From contig NZ_REFC01000013.1 in assembly GCF_003688405.1 (NCBI RefSeq), positions 62,001 to 126,000 of the forward strand: a stretch of DNA of 64,000 bases. Direction: 5' to 3'. This DNA is from Ulvibacter antarcticus (GTDB lineage Bacteria; Bacteroidota; Bacteroidia; Flavobacteriales; Flavobacteriaceae). The position numbers and the translations under genes are program-made. The notes below the pieces were generated by a model, which searched no databases, was not told where the DNA came from, and worked only from the letters and a program-made list of their open reading frames with translations. This document shows positions 1 to 7,351 of the stretch, piece after piece. Numbering within the stretch: the first letter of the stretch is position 1; every line of letters starts with the position of its first letter.

Positions 1-836
1 CAATAATGCGCGGAAAACATAAAAGTACACCTATTGAAGAATTAGTAATCGAATCCGAAAAACTGGCTGCAAATGGTGTAAAAGAGCTAATCCTTATTGC
101 CCAGGATCTTACGTATTACGGTTTAGATATCTACAAAAAAAGAAATCTAGGCGAGCTGCTTCAAGCACTTGTAAAAGTTGAAGGTATCGATTGGATTCGT
201 CTGCATTATGCTTTTCCAACCGGTTTCCCAATGGATGTGCTGGAAATAATGCGCAATGAGCCTAAGATCTGTAATTATATCGATATTCCTTTGCAACACA
301 TTGCAGACCCTATTTTAAAGTCAATGCGTCGCGGAACTACAAAAGCTAAGACAACAAAATTATTGGAAGAGTTTAGAGCTGCAGTTCCCGAAATGGCAAT
401 TCGCACGACCCTTATTGTTGGTTATCCCGGAGAAACAGAAGAAGACTTCCAGACGCTTAAAAATTGGGTTGAGGAAATGCGTTTTGAACGTTTAGGTTGT
501 TTTACCTATTCACACGAAGAAAACACCCACGCCTACAATCTGGAAGATGATGTGCCGGAAGATGTAAAAATGGATCGTGCCAACCAAATCATGGAAATAC
601 AATCTCAGATCTCCTGGGAGCTTAATCAGCAGAAAATTGGTAAGGAATTCAAAGTAGTGATCGACCGTAAGGAAGGTAGTTATTATGTGGGTCGTACCGA
701 ATTTGATAGCCCGGATGTCGACAATGAAGTCTTGATCAATGCCGTGGAAGGTTATTTAAGAACAGGAGAGTTTTTTACAGTTAAAATTACGGCTGCAGAA
801 GACTTTGATCTCTATGCTGAGGTAGTTATGGATTAA
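1..836 (+). CDS. rimO: Ribosomal protein S12 methylthiotransferase RimO (3' part)
   Basis: This is the C-terminal part of a radical-SAM methylthiotransferase that adds a methylthio group to the conserved aspartate of ribosomal protein S12. The frame is open to the window edge (the codon before the first ATG reads Ile), so the gene starts outside and the N-terminal UPF0004 domain and the CxxxCxxC cluster are not visible. Visible parts are the end of the radical-SAM barrel (IPLQHIADPILKSMRRG, TTLIVGYPGETEEDF, CFTYSHEENTHA) and a C-terminal TRAM domain (about the last 65 residues). The SYSxEE-type ending and the spacing favour RimO over MiaB. The next gene starts 17 bases downstream on the same strand but looks unrelated in function. 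Confidence 0.93.
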   Translation, partial: IMRGKHKSTPIEELVIESEKLAANGVKELILIAQDLTYYGLDIYKKRNLGELLQALVKVEGIDWIRLHYAFPTGFPMDVLEIMRNEPKICNYIDIPLQHIADPILKSMRRGTTKAKTTKLLEEFRAAVPEMAIRTTLIVGYPGETEEDFQTLKNWVEEMRFERLGCFTYSHEENTHAYNLEDDVPEDVKMDRANQIMEIQSQISWELNQQKIGKEFKVVIDRKEGSYYVGRTEFDSPDVDNEVLINAVEGYLRTGEFFTVKITAAEDFDLYAEVVMD

Positions 837-853
837 ATTAATATCTTCATACT

Positions 854-2110
854 ATGAAGATCTCCTCACCATTTTCATTTGTTTGCTTCGGAATACTTTT
901 CGTCTTTATATCATGTAAGAATGATGTGAAAAAGGAGGAAAATATCACTTCAGAAGAAAAAAAAATAGCACTACAATATTTTGCAAACCCGGTGACGGGA
1001 ATTAGCGAGCTTCCTAATTTATTTTCAAACGGCAATGAACTATTTCTTTCATGGACCGAAGAAAAAGATTCACTTTCCATACTATACTTTTCTAAGTTTA
1101 AAAATGAAAAATGGAGCCCTTCCGAAGAAATCACTTCTGGTAAAGATTGGTTTGTAAATTGGGCCGATTTCCCTGCTATTGTTGAAAATAACGGAAATAT
1201 TTTAACGAATATCCTTCAGAAATCATCACCAGATACATATTCATACGATGTTAAACTAAACCTATTTAATTCCGAAGAAAAAAAATGGAACAGCAATTTT
1301 ATGCTTCATAATGACGGAACTAAGTCGGAACATGGATTCGTTTCTATGGTTCCTTACAACGATTCATTTTTTGTTACGTGGTTGGATGGGAGAAATACTG
1401 GTGGGGGACATGAGGGTCATGATCATAACGAATCTGCAGGGGCTATGACTTTAAGAGGTGCTGTAGTAGGGGTAGATGGGAGCATTACTTCCGAAAACGA
1501 ATTAGATGCGAAAGTTTGTGATTGTTGTCAGACTTCAACTGCTCTTTCTTCTCAAGGTCCCGTAGTAGTTTACAGAGATAGGAGTGACAAAGAGATTCGT
1601 GATATTTCTATTGTGCGTTGGGCAGATAGTACTTGGTCCCAACCGAAAACCGTTGTTGCGGATAATTGGGACATTGAAGGTTGTCCGGTCAATGGTCCGG
1701 CAGTGGCGGCATTTGAGGATAATCTTGCTGTAGCTTGGTTTACCGGTAAAGATGAAAAACCTAAAGTTCAAATTACATTTTCGAATGATGGAGGCAAATC
1801 ATTCGATACACCAATACGAGTAGATAGTAACACTACACTTGGTCGAGTGGATGTTGCGATGCTATCTCAAGAATCGGCAGTGATTAGTTGGATGGAAGTT
1901 GTTGATCAAGAAACCTTTATTCGATTAAAGAAAATATATGCCAACGGCTCAAAGGGTGAAGTAATCACCATATCCGGGACTAGTTCTGCGCGAGCGAGTG
2001 GTTTCCCAAAGATCGCAATCGTCAAAGATTTTGTATATATCGCCTGGACGCAAATAAATGGAAAGCAGTCTTCTATACAAACTGCACGCATATCGCTTGA
2101 TAACTTATAA
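854..2110 (+). CDS. Lipoprotein with sialidase/BNR-like repeats and a CxCC motif
   Basis: 418 residues. The N-terminus has a lipoprotein signal ending in a lipobox (FISC, Cys about 21), so the protein is probably anchored in the membrane facing the periplasm or cell surface. The body has repeats of the sialidase/BNR beta-propeller type: short strands around S-x-D-x-G-x-x-F (SNDGGKSFDTP), WxxS/WxxP and AVAWF/VAWTQ motifs. Two unusual parts are a His/Asp-rich loop (GGHEGHDHNES, about 185-194) and a cysteine cluster KVCDCCQTST (about 221-230), with a further Cys in EGCPVNGP. These could bind a metal or form disulfides. The family resembles proteins labelled exo-alpha-sialidase in Bacteroidetes, but no sialidase arginine triad is recognisable, so catalysis is not claimed. 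Confidence 0.75.
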   Translation: MKISSPFSFVCFGILFVFISCKNDVKKEENITSEEKKIALQYFANPVTGISELPNLFSNGNELFLSWTEEKDSLSILYFSKFKNEKWSPSEEITSGKDWFVNWADFPAIVENNGNILTNILQKSSPDTYSYDVKLNLFNSEEKKWNSNFMLHNDGTKSEHGFVSMVPYNDSFFVTWLDGRNTGGGHEGHDHNESAGAMTLRGAVVGVDGSITSENELDAKVCDCCQTSTALSSQGPVVVYRDRSDKEIRDISIVRWADSTWSQPKTVVADNWDIEGCPVNGPAVAAFEDNLAVAWFTGKDEKPKVQITFSNDGGKSFDTPIRVDSNTTLGRVDVAMLSQESAVISWMEVVDQETFIRLKKIYANGSKGEVITISGTSSARASGFPKIAIVKDFVYIAWTQINGKQSSIQTARISLDNL

Positions 2111-2156
2111 GTGGTTCAATCTTTTTTTTATCTTTATAGGCTAACAGCAACTCAAA

Positions 2157-3191
2157 TTGAATTCAAAACAAGTAGATTTAGTAAATATCGGACTCATAGT
2201 GGTGTCTCTATGGATCGCCATTAAACTCCCTTTTGAACTTTTTTTATTTTCATATGCTGTCTTAGGGCCGCTTCATTATCTCACCGAAATCAATTGGTTG
2301 AAAGAGAAGAATTATTTTGTTAAACCTAATTCCCTTTGGATAACCATCTTCTTTATTTTCGCGGGCTTGCTTGCACTGTATCCTGTTGTGAAACTACTCG
2401 ATGTAGGTATCAATGTTTCAGAAGAAAGTACCATTGGTTTTATTTCAACAAAGGGGAAAATGCTTTTACTCACCGGTTTCTTATTTGCCATTAGCTTAAT
2501 TTTCTTTAAAAAAGCGAAGCATATGTTGCTTTCATTATTGGCGAGTTTCTTTATTTCGGTAAGCATGTATTTATATGTCCCAAGTTCGGTATATATCTTC
2601 GGACTTTTTCTGCCTACAATTTTGCATGTTTATTTATTCACTTTGCTATTTATGATATATGGAACCACGCGTTCCAAAAGTCGAAATGGGGTGTATGCTG
2701 CTGTATTATTGTTTTTGGTGCCAATAGCGATTATTTTCTTAAACGTTGATGAAACGGTCTATTCAGTTTCTACTCAGACAGCCGGAATCATGGATGAGAG
2801 CAATATGTTGGAAGTAAATTATATGATTGCTAAAATTTTTGGTGGAGTGGTGGAAGAAGGCAAATTTTACCACCTGTCCGCCTTAGGGATTAAAATACAA
2901 ATTTTTATTGCCTTTGCGTATACCTACCATTATCTTAATTGGTTTTCGAAAACTACAGTTATCGGTTGGAAAAATTCGTTGACGAAAAAGAAGTCTGCCC
3001 TTATTTTATTTATCTGGATAAGCTCAATAGCGATTTATTATTACGATTATGCCACAGGTTTAGTAGCACTTTTCTTTCTAAGTTTCTTACATGTTTTTCT
3101 GGAGTTTCCGTTAAATGTTATTACGATCAAGGGGCTTTTTGATCTTCGTAAATCTAAGAAAGTCAGTAAGCCAGCTAAAGTAACAACCTGA
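2157..3191 (+). CDS. Multi-pass membrane protein of unknown function with intramembrane histidines
   Basis: 344 residues with about 9-10 hydrophobic segments. The best start is TTG at 2157, because the next in-frame ATG would remove the first membrane segments. I do not recognise the family with certainty. Several His residues lie in or next to hydrophobic segments: PLHYLTE (about 40), TILHVYLF, FYHLSALG, TYHYLNWF and FLHVFLEFP near the C-terminus, some with nearby acidic residues. A set like this resembles membrane metalloenzymes (for example the Brp/Blh carotene dioxygenases or membrane desaturases), but the typical histidine spacings of those families are not evident. It lies 46 bases after the lipoprotein gene and 15 bases before the glycosyltransferase, so the three are probably co-transcribed. 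Confidence 0.7.
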   Translation: MNSKQVDLVNIGLIVVSLWIAIKLPFELFLFSYAVLGPLHYLTEINWLKEKNYFVKPNSLWITIFFIFAGLLALYPVVKLLDVGINVSEESTIGFISTKGKMLLLTGFLFAISLIFFKKAKHMLLSLLASFFISVSMYLYVPSSVYIFGLFLPTILHVYLFTLLFMIYGTTRSKSRNGVYAAVLLFLVPIAIIFLNVDETVYSVSTQTAGIMDESNMLEVNYMIAKIFGGVVEEGKFYHLSALGIKIQIFIAFAYTYHYLNWFSKTTVIGWKNSLTKKKSALILFIWISSIAIYYYDYATGLVALFFLSFLHVFLEFPLNVITIKGLFDLRKSKKVSKPAKVTT

Positions 3192-3206
3192 TTATCTAAA
3201 TTTATT

Positions 3207-4457
3207 TTGAAGAAGTTACTCGTCATCGGTCATACGTTTCCCGAGCCATCAACTACGGCTGCCGGCGGACGAATGATGCAAATTTTATCGCTTTTTTCTG
3301 AAGATAAATTTAAAATCACTTTTGTTAGTACGGCAAGGGCTTCGGAAAGAACCGTGGATTTGAGTATGTTAGGAATACAAACTGAAAAGGTAGTACTAAA
3401 TAGTGACAGCTTCGATGTGTTCGTTTCACAACTGAAGCCGACGGTAGTGCTATTCGACCGTTATATCACCGAGGAACAATTTGGTTGGCGGGTCGCTGAA
3501 CACTGTCCAGATGCTTTGCGAATACTAGATACAGAAGACCTTCATTTTCTTCGGAAGGCAAGACAAGAAGCAATCAAGAATAACAAAGATGTTGCTGAGG
3601 CAAATTTGTTTTCAGAAACTGCCAAAAGAGAGCTCGCAAGTATTTTAAGGTCGGATTTATCTCTAATTATTTCAGAAGTTGAAATGGAACTGCTTCAAGA
3701 TACCTTTAGAGTTCCTAAAGAAATTTTACACTATCTGCCGTTATGGGTCGAGACCTCTTCCGAAGAGAAAACACATAGAGAATTACCCTTCGAAGAACGA
3801 CGCGACTTCTATACGATTGGTAATTTATTTCATGCCCCAAATGTAGATGCCGTGCTCTTTTTAAAAAAGGAAATCTGGCCACTTATAAGAAAACAACTTC
3901 CCGATGCTCAAATACATATTTATGGTGAATATGCGCCTCAGCGAATAAAAGAGCTGCATGCAGAGAAAGAGGGGTTTTTAATTAAAGGCTGGGTCGAAGA
4001 TGCGTCGCAAGTAGTAAGCAATGCAAAAGTTTGCTTAGCACCACTGAGATTTGGAGCAGGTTTAAAAGGTAAATTACTACAGGCAATGACATACGGTACG
4101 CCTTCCGTTACGACTCCTATTGGTGCGGAAGGAATAAACGGACAATATCCTTATGGTGGCAGTATAGCAGAGAGTGTTCCCGACTTTGTGGAGGCTTCAG
4201 TTAGCTTATACATGCAGAAGGAAAATTGGTTAAAAGCGCAGCAAAATGGTTATGAAATTGTGCGACAAAGGTTTCAGAAAGAAAGTTTTTCCGAAGCATT
4301 TAAAGAAAAAATAAAATCACTTTTACTCACTATAAATCAGCACAGAAAAGCACATTTTTTAGGGCAAATATTAGTACATCAATCGTTGCAAAGCACTAAA
4401 TACATGAGTAAATGGATTAGTTTAAAAGAGCAAATTAATACAGAGAAGCGAGGTTAA
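3207..4457 (+). CDS. GT-B fold glycosyltransferase (family 4/1-like)
   Basis: 416 residues, starting at TTG (3207) because the conserved first strand KKLLVIGHTFPEP follows directly. The N-terminal Rossmann-like half contains the GGRMMQIL loop typical of GT4 enzymes. The C-terminal half has the nucleotide-sugar binding pattern: FYTIGNLFHAPNVDAV, IHIYGEY, GWVEDASQVVSNAKVCLAPLRFGAGLKGKLLQAM (split here by description) and TPIGAEGI. It is cytoplasmic and probably transfers a sugar from a nucleotide-sugar donor to a glycan or lipid; donor and acceptor cannot be predicted. There is no polysaccharide cluster nearby, only the upstream membrane protein of unknown role. Confidence 0.88.
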   Translation: MKKLLVIGHTFPEPSTTAAGGRMMQILSLFSEDKFKITFVSTARASERTVDLSMLGIQTEKVVLNSDSFDVFVSQLKPTVVLFDRYITEEQFGWRVAEHCPDALRILDTEDLHFLRKARQEAIKNNKDVAEANLFSETAKRELASILRSDLSLIISEVEMELLQDTFRVPKEILHYLPLWVETSSEEKTHRELPFEERRDFYTIGNLFHAPNVDAVLFLKKEIWPLIRKQLPDAQIHIYGEYAPQRIKELHAEKEGFLIKGWVEDASQVVSNAKVCLAPLRFGAGLKGKLLQAMTYGTPSVTTPIGAEGINGQYPYGGSIAESVPDFVEASVSLYMQKENWLKAQQNGYEIVRQRFQKESFSEAFKEKIKSLLLTINQHRKAHFLGQILVHQSLQSTKYMSKWISLKEQINTEKRG

Positions 4458-4612
4458 TTGACAGTAATTCAGTAAGTTAATGCCTTTTGCAACAACTAAA
4501 CAGCTGGACAAATACAAAGTTTCTTTCATTTTTTTTCATAAATTTATTACAAACCCATATTTAAAACTGACATACTATCAAAACAGTACAATCGGATATT
4601 GAATTAATTGAA

Positions 4613-5167
4613 ATGATGAACGGGCCGGAGCGTGATCGTAACAAGGCATTAGGCATCGTTTACCGAACACACAAACAAATGGTGTGCAGTTATATTATGA
4701 AAAATAGTGGCTCCCCCGAAGAAGCAAAAGATGTCTATCAAGAAGCGATGATAGCGATGTACGAGAATGTTGGACAGGGAAAATTTAAAGGGGATAGCGC
4801 GATTGGGACTTACTTATATTCGATAGCTCGTTTTAAATGGCTCAATCAGATTAAGAAGAATAGTGTTCGAAGTTCCCATCACGAAAAGCTGGAAACACCC
4901 GAATTTCAAGAGAGTCCGATGACGGTTATCATTGAAAAGGAACATAAAAATGCCGTTTTGGAAGTTTTAACGGAGTTGGGAGATAGTTGCAAACGGCTCT
5001 TAGTAGATACCATGTACAACAATGCTTCGATGAAAGAAATTGTTTTAAAAGGGGAATTTAGCAGCGAACAGATTGCAAGGAATAAAAAATATAAATGCCT
5101 TCAGAAATTGAAGGAGCTCATTCAGAATAAACCTGGATTACTACAAAAATTAAAAGGAAATGAATAA
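4613..5167 (+). CDS. ECF-type sigma-70 family RNA polymerase sigma factor
   Basis: 184 residues. Region 2 is clear: the RDRNKAL helix, then EEAKDVYQEAMIAMYENV and the promoter-melting stretch FKGDSAIGTYLYSIARFKWLN. A shorter region 4 follows (ELGDSCKRLLV, SSEQIARNKKYKCLQKLKEL), giving the usual ECF architecture without region 3. The first ATG is at 4613, but the frame stays open upstream to a TGA at 4568, and the codons just before the ATG would encode SDIELIEM, which resembles the start of region 2 in related factors. No ATG, GTG or TTG exists there, so the true start may be a rare ATT/ATC codon. The gene overlaps the next one by 8 bases, a layout typical of a sigma/anti-sigma pair. Confidence 0.9.
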   Translation: MMNGPERDRNKALGIVYRTHKQMVCSYIMKNSGSPEEAKDVYQEAMIAMYENVGQGKFKGDSAIGTYLYSIARFKWLNQIKKNSVRSSHHEKLETPEFQESPMTVIIEKEHKNAVLEVLTELGDSCKRLLVDTMYNNASMKEIVLKGEFSSEQIARNKKYKCLQKLKELIQNKPGLLQKLKGNE

Positions 5168-5948
5168 TTCATACGACATAGAAATAGAGCGTTTTATCTC
5201 GGGAGAGATGACTTCTGAAGAAAGCCGTGAATTCGAAACAAAGATGAAGGGCGATAAGGAACTTTCGGAAAACTATAAACTCACCTTGGCAGCACATCAA
5301 CTTATTCAAGATGCCGGCCGACTCGAATTAAAAGCGAAGCTCGAACATTTTGAAAACGAAGATTCTACTCAAACATTTGATTCAGAAAACAGCAATTTAA
5401 AAGTTGTTACGCAAAAAGGAGTCTTGCCTTTATGGATAAAACGTGCGATTCCAATTGCCGCCATACTAGTATTATTTATTGCAATTTATCAATTTGGAAT
5501 TTTTAATAGTAGCAGCACAGTTTCGGATGTGTATAGCGAACATTTTGAAGTGTATTCTCCTCCTGGAGTTACAAGGCATAACAATGAGACCGCACAGGTG
5601 AATTGGGAGGCGGCAACGGTGTTATATCGCAACAATGAATATGAGGAAGCAATAGAGCGTTTTTCGAATGCCGAAAATGGCGTTCCCGATTTTCAGGTTT
5701 TCTTTTATAAAGGGGTGAGTTATATGGCACAGAATCAACCTGATTATAATATGGCGATTCAGAACTTTGATTCGGTTTTAGCAACAGACAATGATTATCA
5801 TCAACAAGCCCGATGGTATAAATCTTTAGCGCTTCTGAAATCCGGTAAGCAAAGTGAAGCTTATGCATTACTGGAAACCATCGTGGCGGGCAAATTCTAC
5901 AAAAATGAGGAAGCTGAAAATATTCTAAATACGAAGATCAAAGAATAA
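5160..5948 (+). CDS. Membrane-anchored TPR protein, probable anti-sigma-like regulator
   Basis: 262 residues, in three parts. The cytoplasmic part (1-95) starts with IERFISGEMTSEE, which resembles the anti-sigma-type N-terminal helices of FecR/zf-HC2-like proteins but has no Cys/His zinc site. One membrane helix follows at about 96-115 after a positive WIKR anchor. The periplasmic part (about 145-262) carries TPR-like helices (AATVLYRNNEYEEAIERF, VFFYKGVSYMAQ, ARWYKSLALLKSGK). Overlap with the sigma gene by 8 bases suggests translational coupling and a partner role, holding the sigma factor until a periplasmic signal arrives. That role is inferred from architecture and position. Confidence 0.8.
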   Translation: MNNSYDIEIERFISGEMTSEESREFETKMKGDKELSENYKLTLAAHQLIQDAGRLELKAKLEHFENEDSTQTFDSENSNLKVVTQKGVLPLWIKRAIPIAAILVLFIAIYQFGIFNSSSTVSDVYSEHFEVYSPPGVTRHNNETAQVNWEAATVLYRNNEYEEAIERFSNAENGVPDFQVFFYKGVSYMAQNQPDYNMAIQNFDSVLATDNDYHQQARWYKSLALLKSGKQSEAYALLETIVAGKFYKNEEAENILNTKIKE

Positions 5949-5979
5949 ACTTTAGTAGTTAATAGAAATAAATTATTTT

Positions 5980-6021
5980 CATCTAACATCTAACATCTAA
6001 CATCTAACATCTAACATCTAA
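5980..6021. repeat. Heptamer tandem repeat (CATCTAA) x 6
   Basis: Six perfect head-to-tail copies of CATCTAA sit between two convergent gene ends (5948 on + and 6028 on -). Because 7 is not a multiple of 3, the array places TAA in all three forward frames and TAG in all three reverse frames. A closely related array, (CAACTAA)n, occurs at 17424-17472. Such short-unit arrays can vary in copy number through slippage. Confidence 0.95.
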
Positions 6022-6027
6022 CAATGT

Positions 6028-7194
6028 CTACATTTCTTCCCATTGAATACATCGTATTCCTGCAAAATTAGAAGGAAACGGAACAATAGCCGTAATATAT
6101 AGCAAGTAGATTTTATCGTTATGGAGTTCAATTCCCCAAGCCCCTTGATTGTTATGTCGATCACCATAGGTTGAAACCAAGAAGGCATTAGCCGGATTTG
6201 CAACGTCCATAACCACCATTTCACTACCTCCCGACGATAAAAATATTAGTTGAGAAGCGGCATCATAAGCTATTTGATTTGTATGTCCGTCACTATTGAA
6301 CCATGTATTGGCATTGGTCTCACATGCCCAAGGATTCACCCAGTCAAGTTGTATAGGATGGGTAGGATCTGAAATATCTACTATTTCCACCCCACAAAAA
6401 TCGGTCGTAATATAAGCAACCGAACAGTTTATAATAATGTTGTTAAAGGCCTGCTGTTTATTAATACCTTCGTTAATATACCGACCAATTTCAATTGGAT
6501 TTACTTTGTCGCTAACATCGATGATACGTAATCCACCAGCATCGTAGCACAAGTATAGAAGTTCATTTACGATTGCCATACCTCTGGCATTTGGCTCCTG
6601 AATACTTGTTGGATTAGGCATGGGAAAATCAACATCTGGGATATATTGTGAAATTTCCGTTATAGCGGACTTATTGGATACATCCAATATAAAAACACCT
6701 TGATTCATTGCGCCTAGATAAGCGAAATCACCTTCCACTTTGACAACTGCACTTCCTTTGACCTCTGTTGAAGTTGACCAATAATCGGTTATTTGAGGTG
6801 TTTCCGGATTGGAAACGTCAATGATAGCCATTCCTGCCTTTGCATTGCCACCAAAAAAATCACCGAGTGATACAAATAGATAATTGCCCTGTTGGGTGAT
6901 ATTCATTGCATGAAGATTATCAAAATTGGCAGTTGAGACCGATGTTATTGGGACTGGATTGTCAGCGCTATATATAGCGACTCCGCCCGATTTCATGACG
7001 ACATAAAAATAGGGTCTATTCGCAACATCATAAATCATTGCCTGAGGTAATTGAGGCGTGGTGGCATTTTCCCAAAGAGTTGTAAATTCTATGTTTTCAG
7101 GATCCGGATTATCGTCTGCTGAACCATTGTCGTTATTACTGCAACTTTGTAGAAGTAAAAAGAAGCACAGAATATATAGTGAAGAGCTTTTCAT
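6028..7194 (-). CDS. LVIVD-repeat lipoprotein
   Basis: 388 residues. The signal peptide ends in a lipobox (LLQSCSNND, Cys about 18) followed by an acidic linker, so the protein is likely a surface or outer-membrane lipoprotein. The body consists of LVIVD-type beta-propeller repeats, each with a core like LRIIDVSDKVNPIEIGRY, MAIIDVSNPETPQITDYW or VEIVDISDPTHPIQL. The function is unknown; such repeats are common in secreted Bacteroidetes proteins. The protein is convergent with the sigma/TPR pair and on the same strand as the two large proteins upstream of it, so the three may form one secreted-protein cluster. Confidence 0.88.
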   Translation of the reverse strand: MKSSSLYILCFFLLLQSCSNNDNGSADDNPDPENIEFTTLWENATTPQLPQAMIYDVANRPYFYVVMKSGGVAIYSADNPVPITSVSTANFDNLHAMNITQQGNYLFVSLGDFFGGNAKAGMAIIDVSNPETPQITDYWSTSTEVKGSAVVKVEGDFAYLGAMNQGVFILDVSNKSAITEISQYIPDVDFPMPNPTSIQEPNARGMAIVNELLYLCYDAGGLRIIDVSDKVNPIEIGRYINEGINKQQAFNNIIINCSVAYITTDFCGVEIVDISDPTHPIQLDWVNPWACETNANTWFNSDGHTNQIAYDAASQLIFLSSGGSEMVVMDVANPANAFLVSTYGDRHNNQGAWGIELHNDKIYLLYITAIVPFPSNFAGIRCIQWEEM

Positions 7195-7285
7195 AAAGCG
7201 AGGTTTAGTAACTTCTCTTTAAAACGCAATACACTGTGAATTAGTGTTTAGACTATGTTTTGATTTGTGGGATAGTTAGTAACGA

Positions 7286-7315
7286 AGAAGACCGTCAACT
7301 AATTGACGATCTTCT
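7286..7315. terminator. Intergenic stem-loop between two minus-strand genes
   Basis: A 13-pair stem with one mismatch (AGAAGACCGTCAA pairing with TTGACGATCTTCT) and a 4-base CTAA loop lies just after the large BNR/HYR gene on the minus strand. No T tract follows, so it may be an mRNA-stabilising or processing hairpin rather than a classical terminator. Confidence 0.45.
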
Positions 7316-7351
7316 ATTAATACTAAACGCAATATTTAAAGTTCTTGGTAA

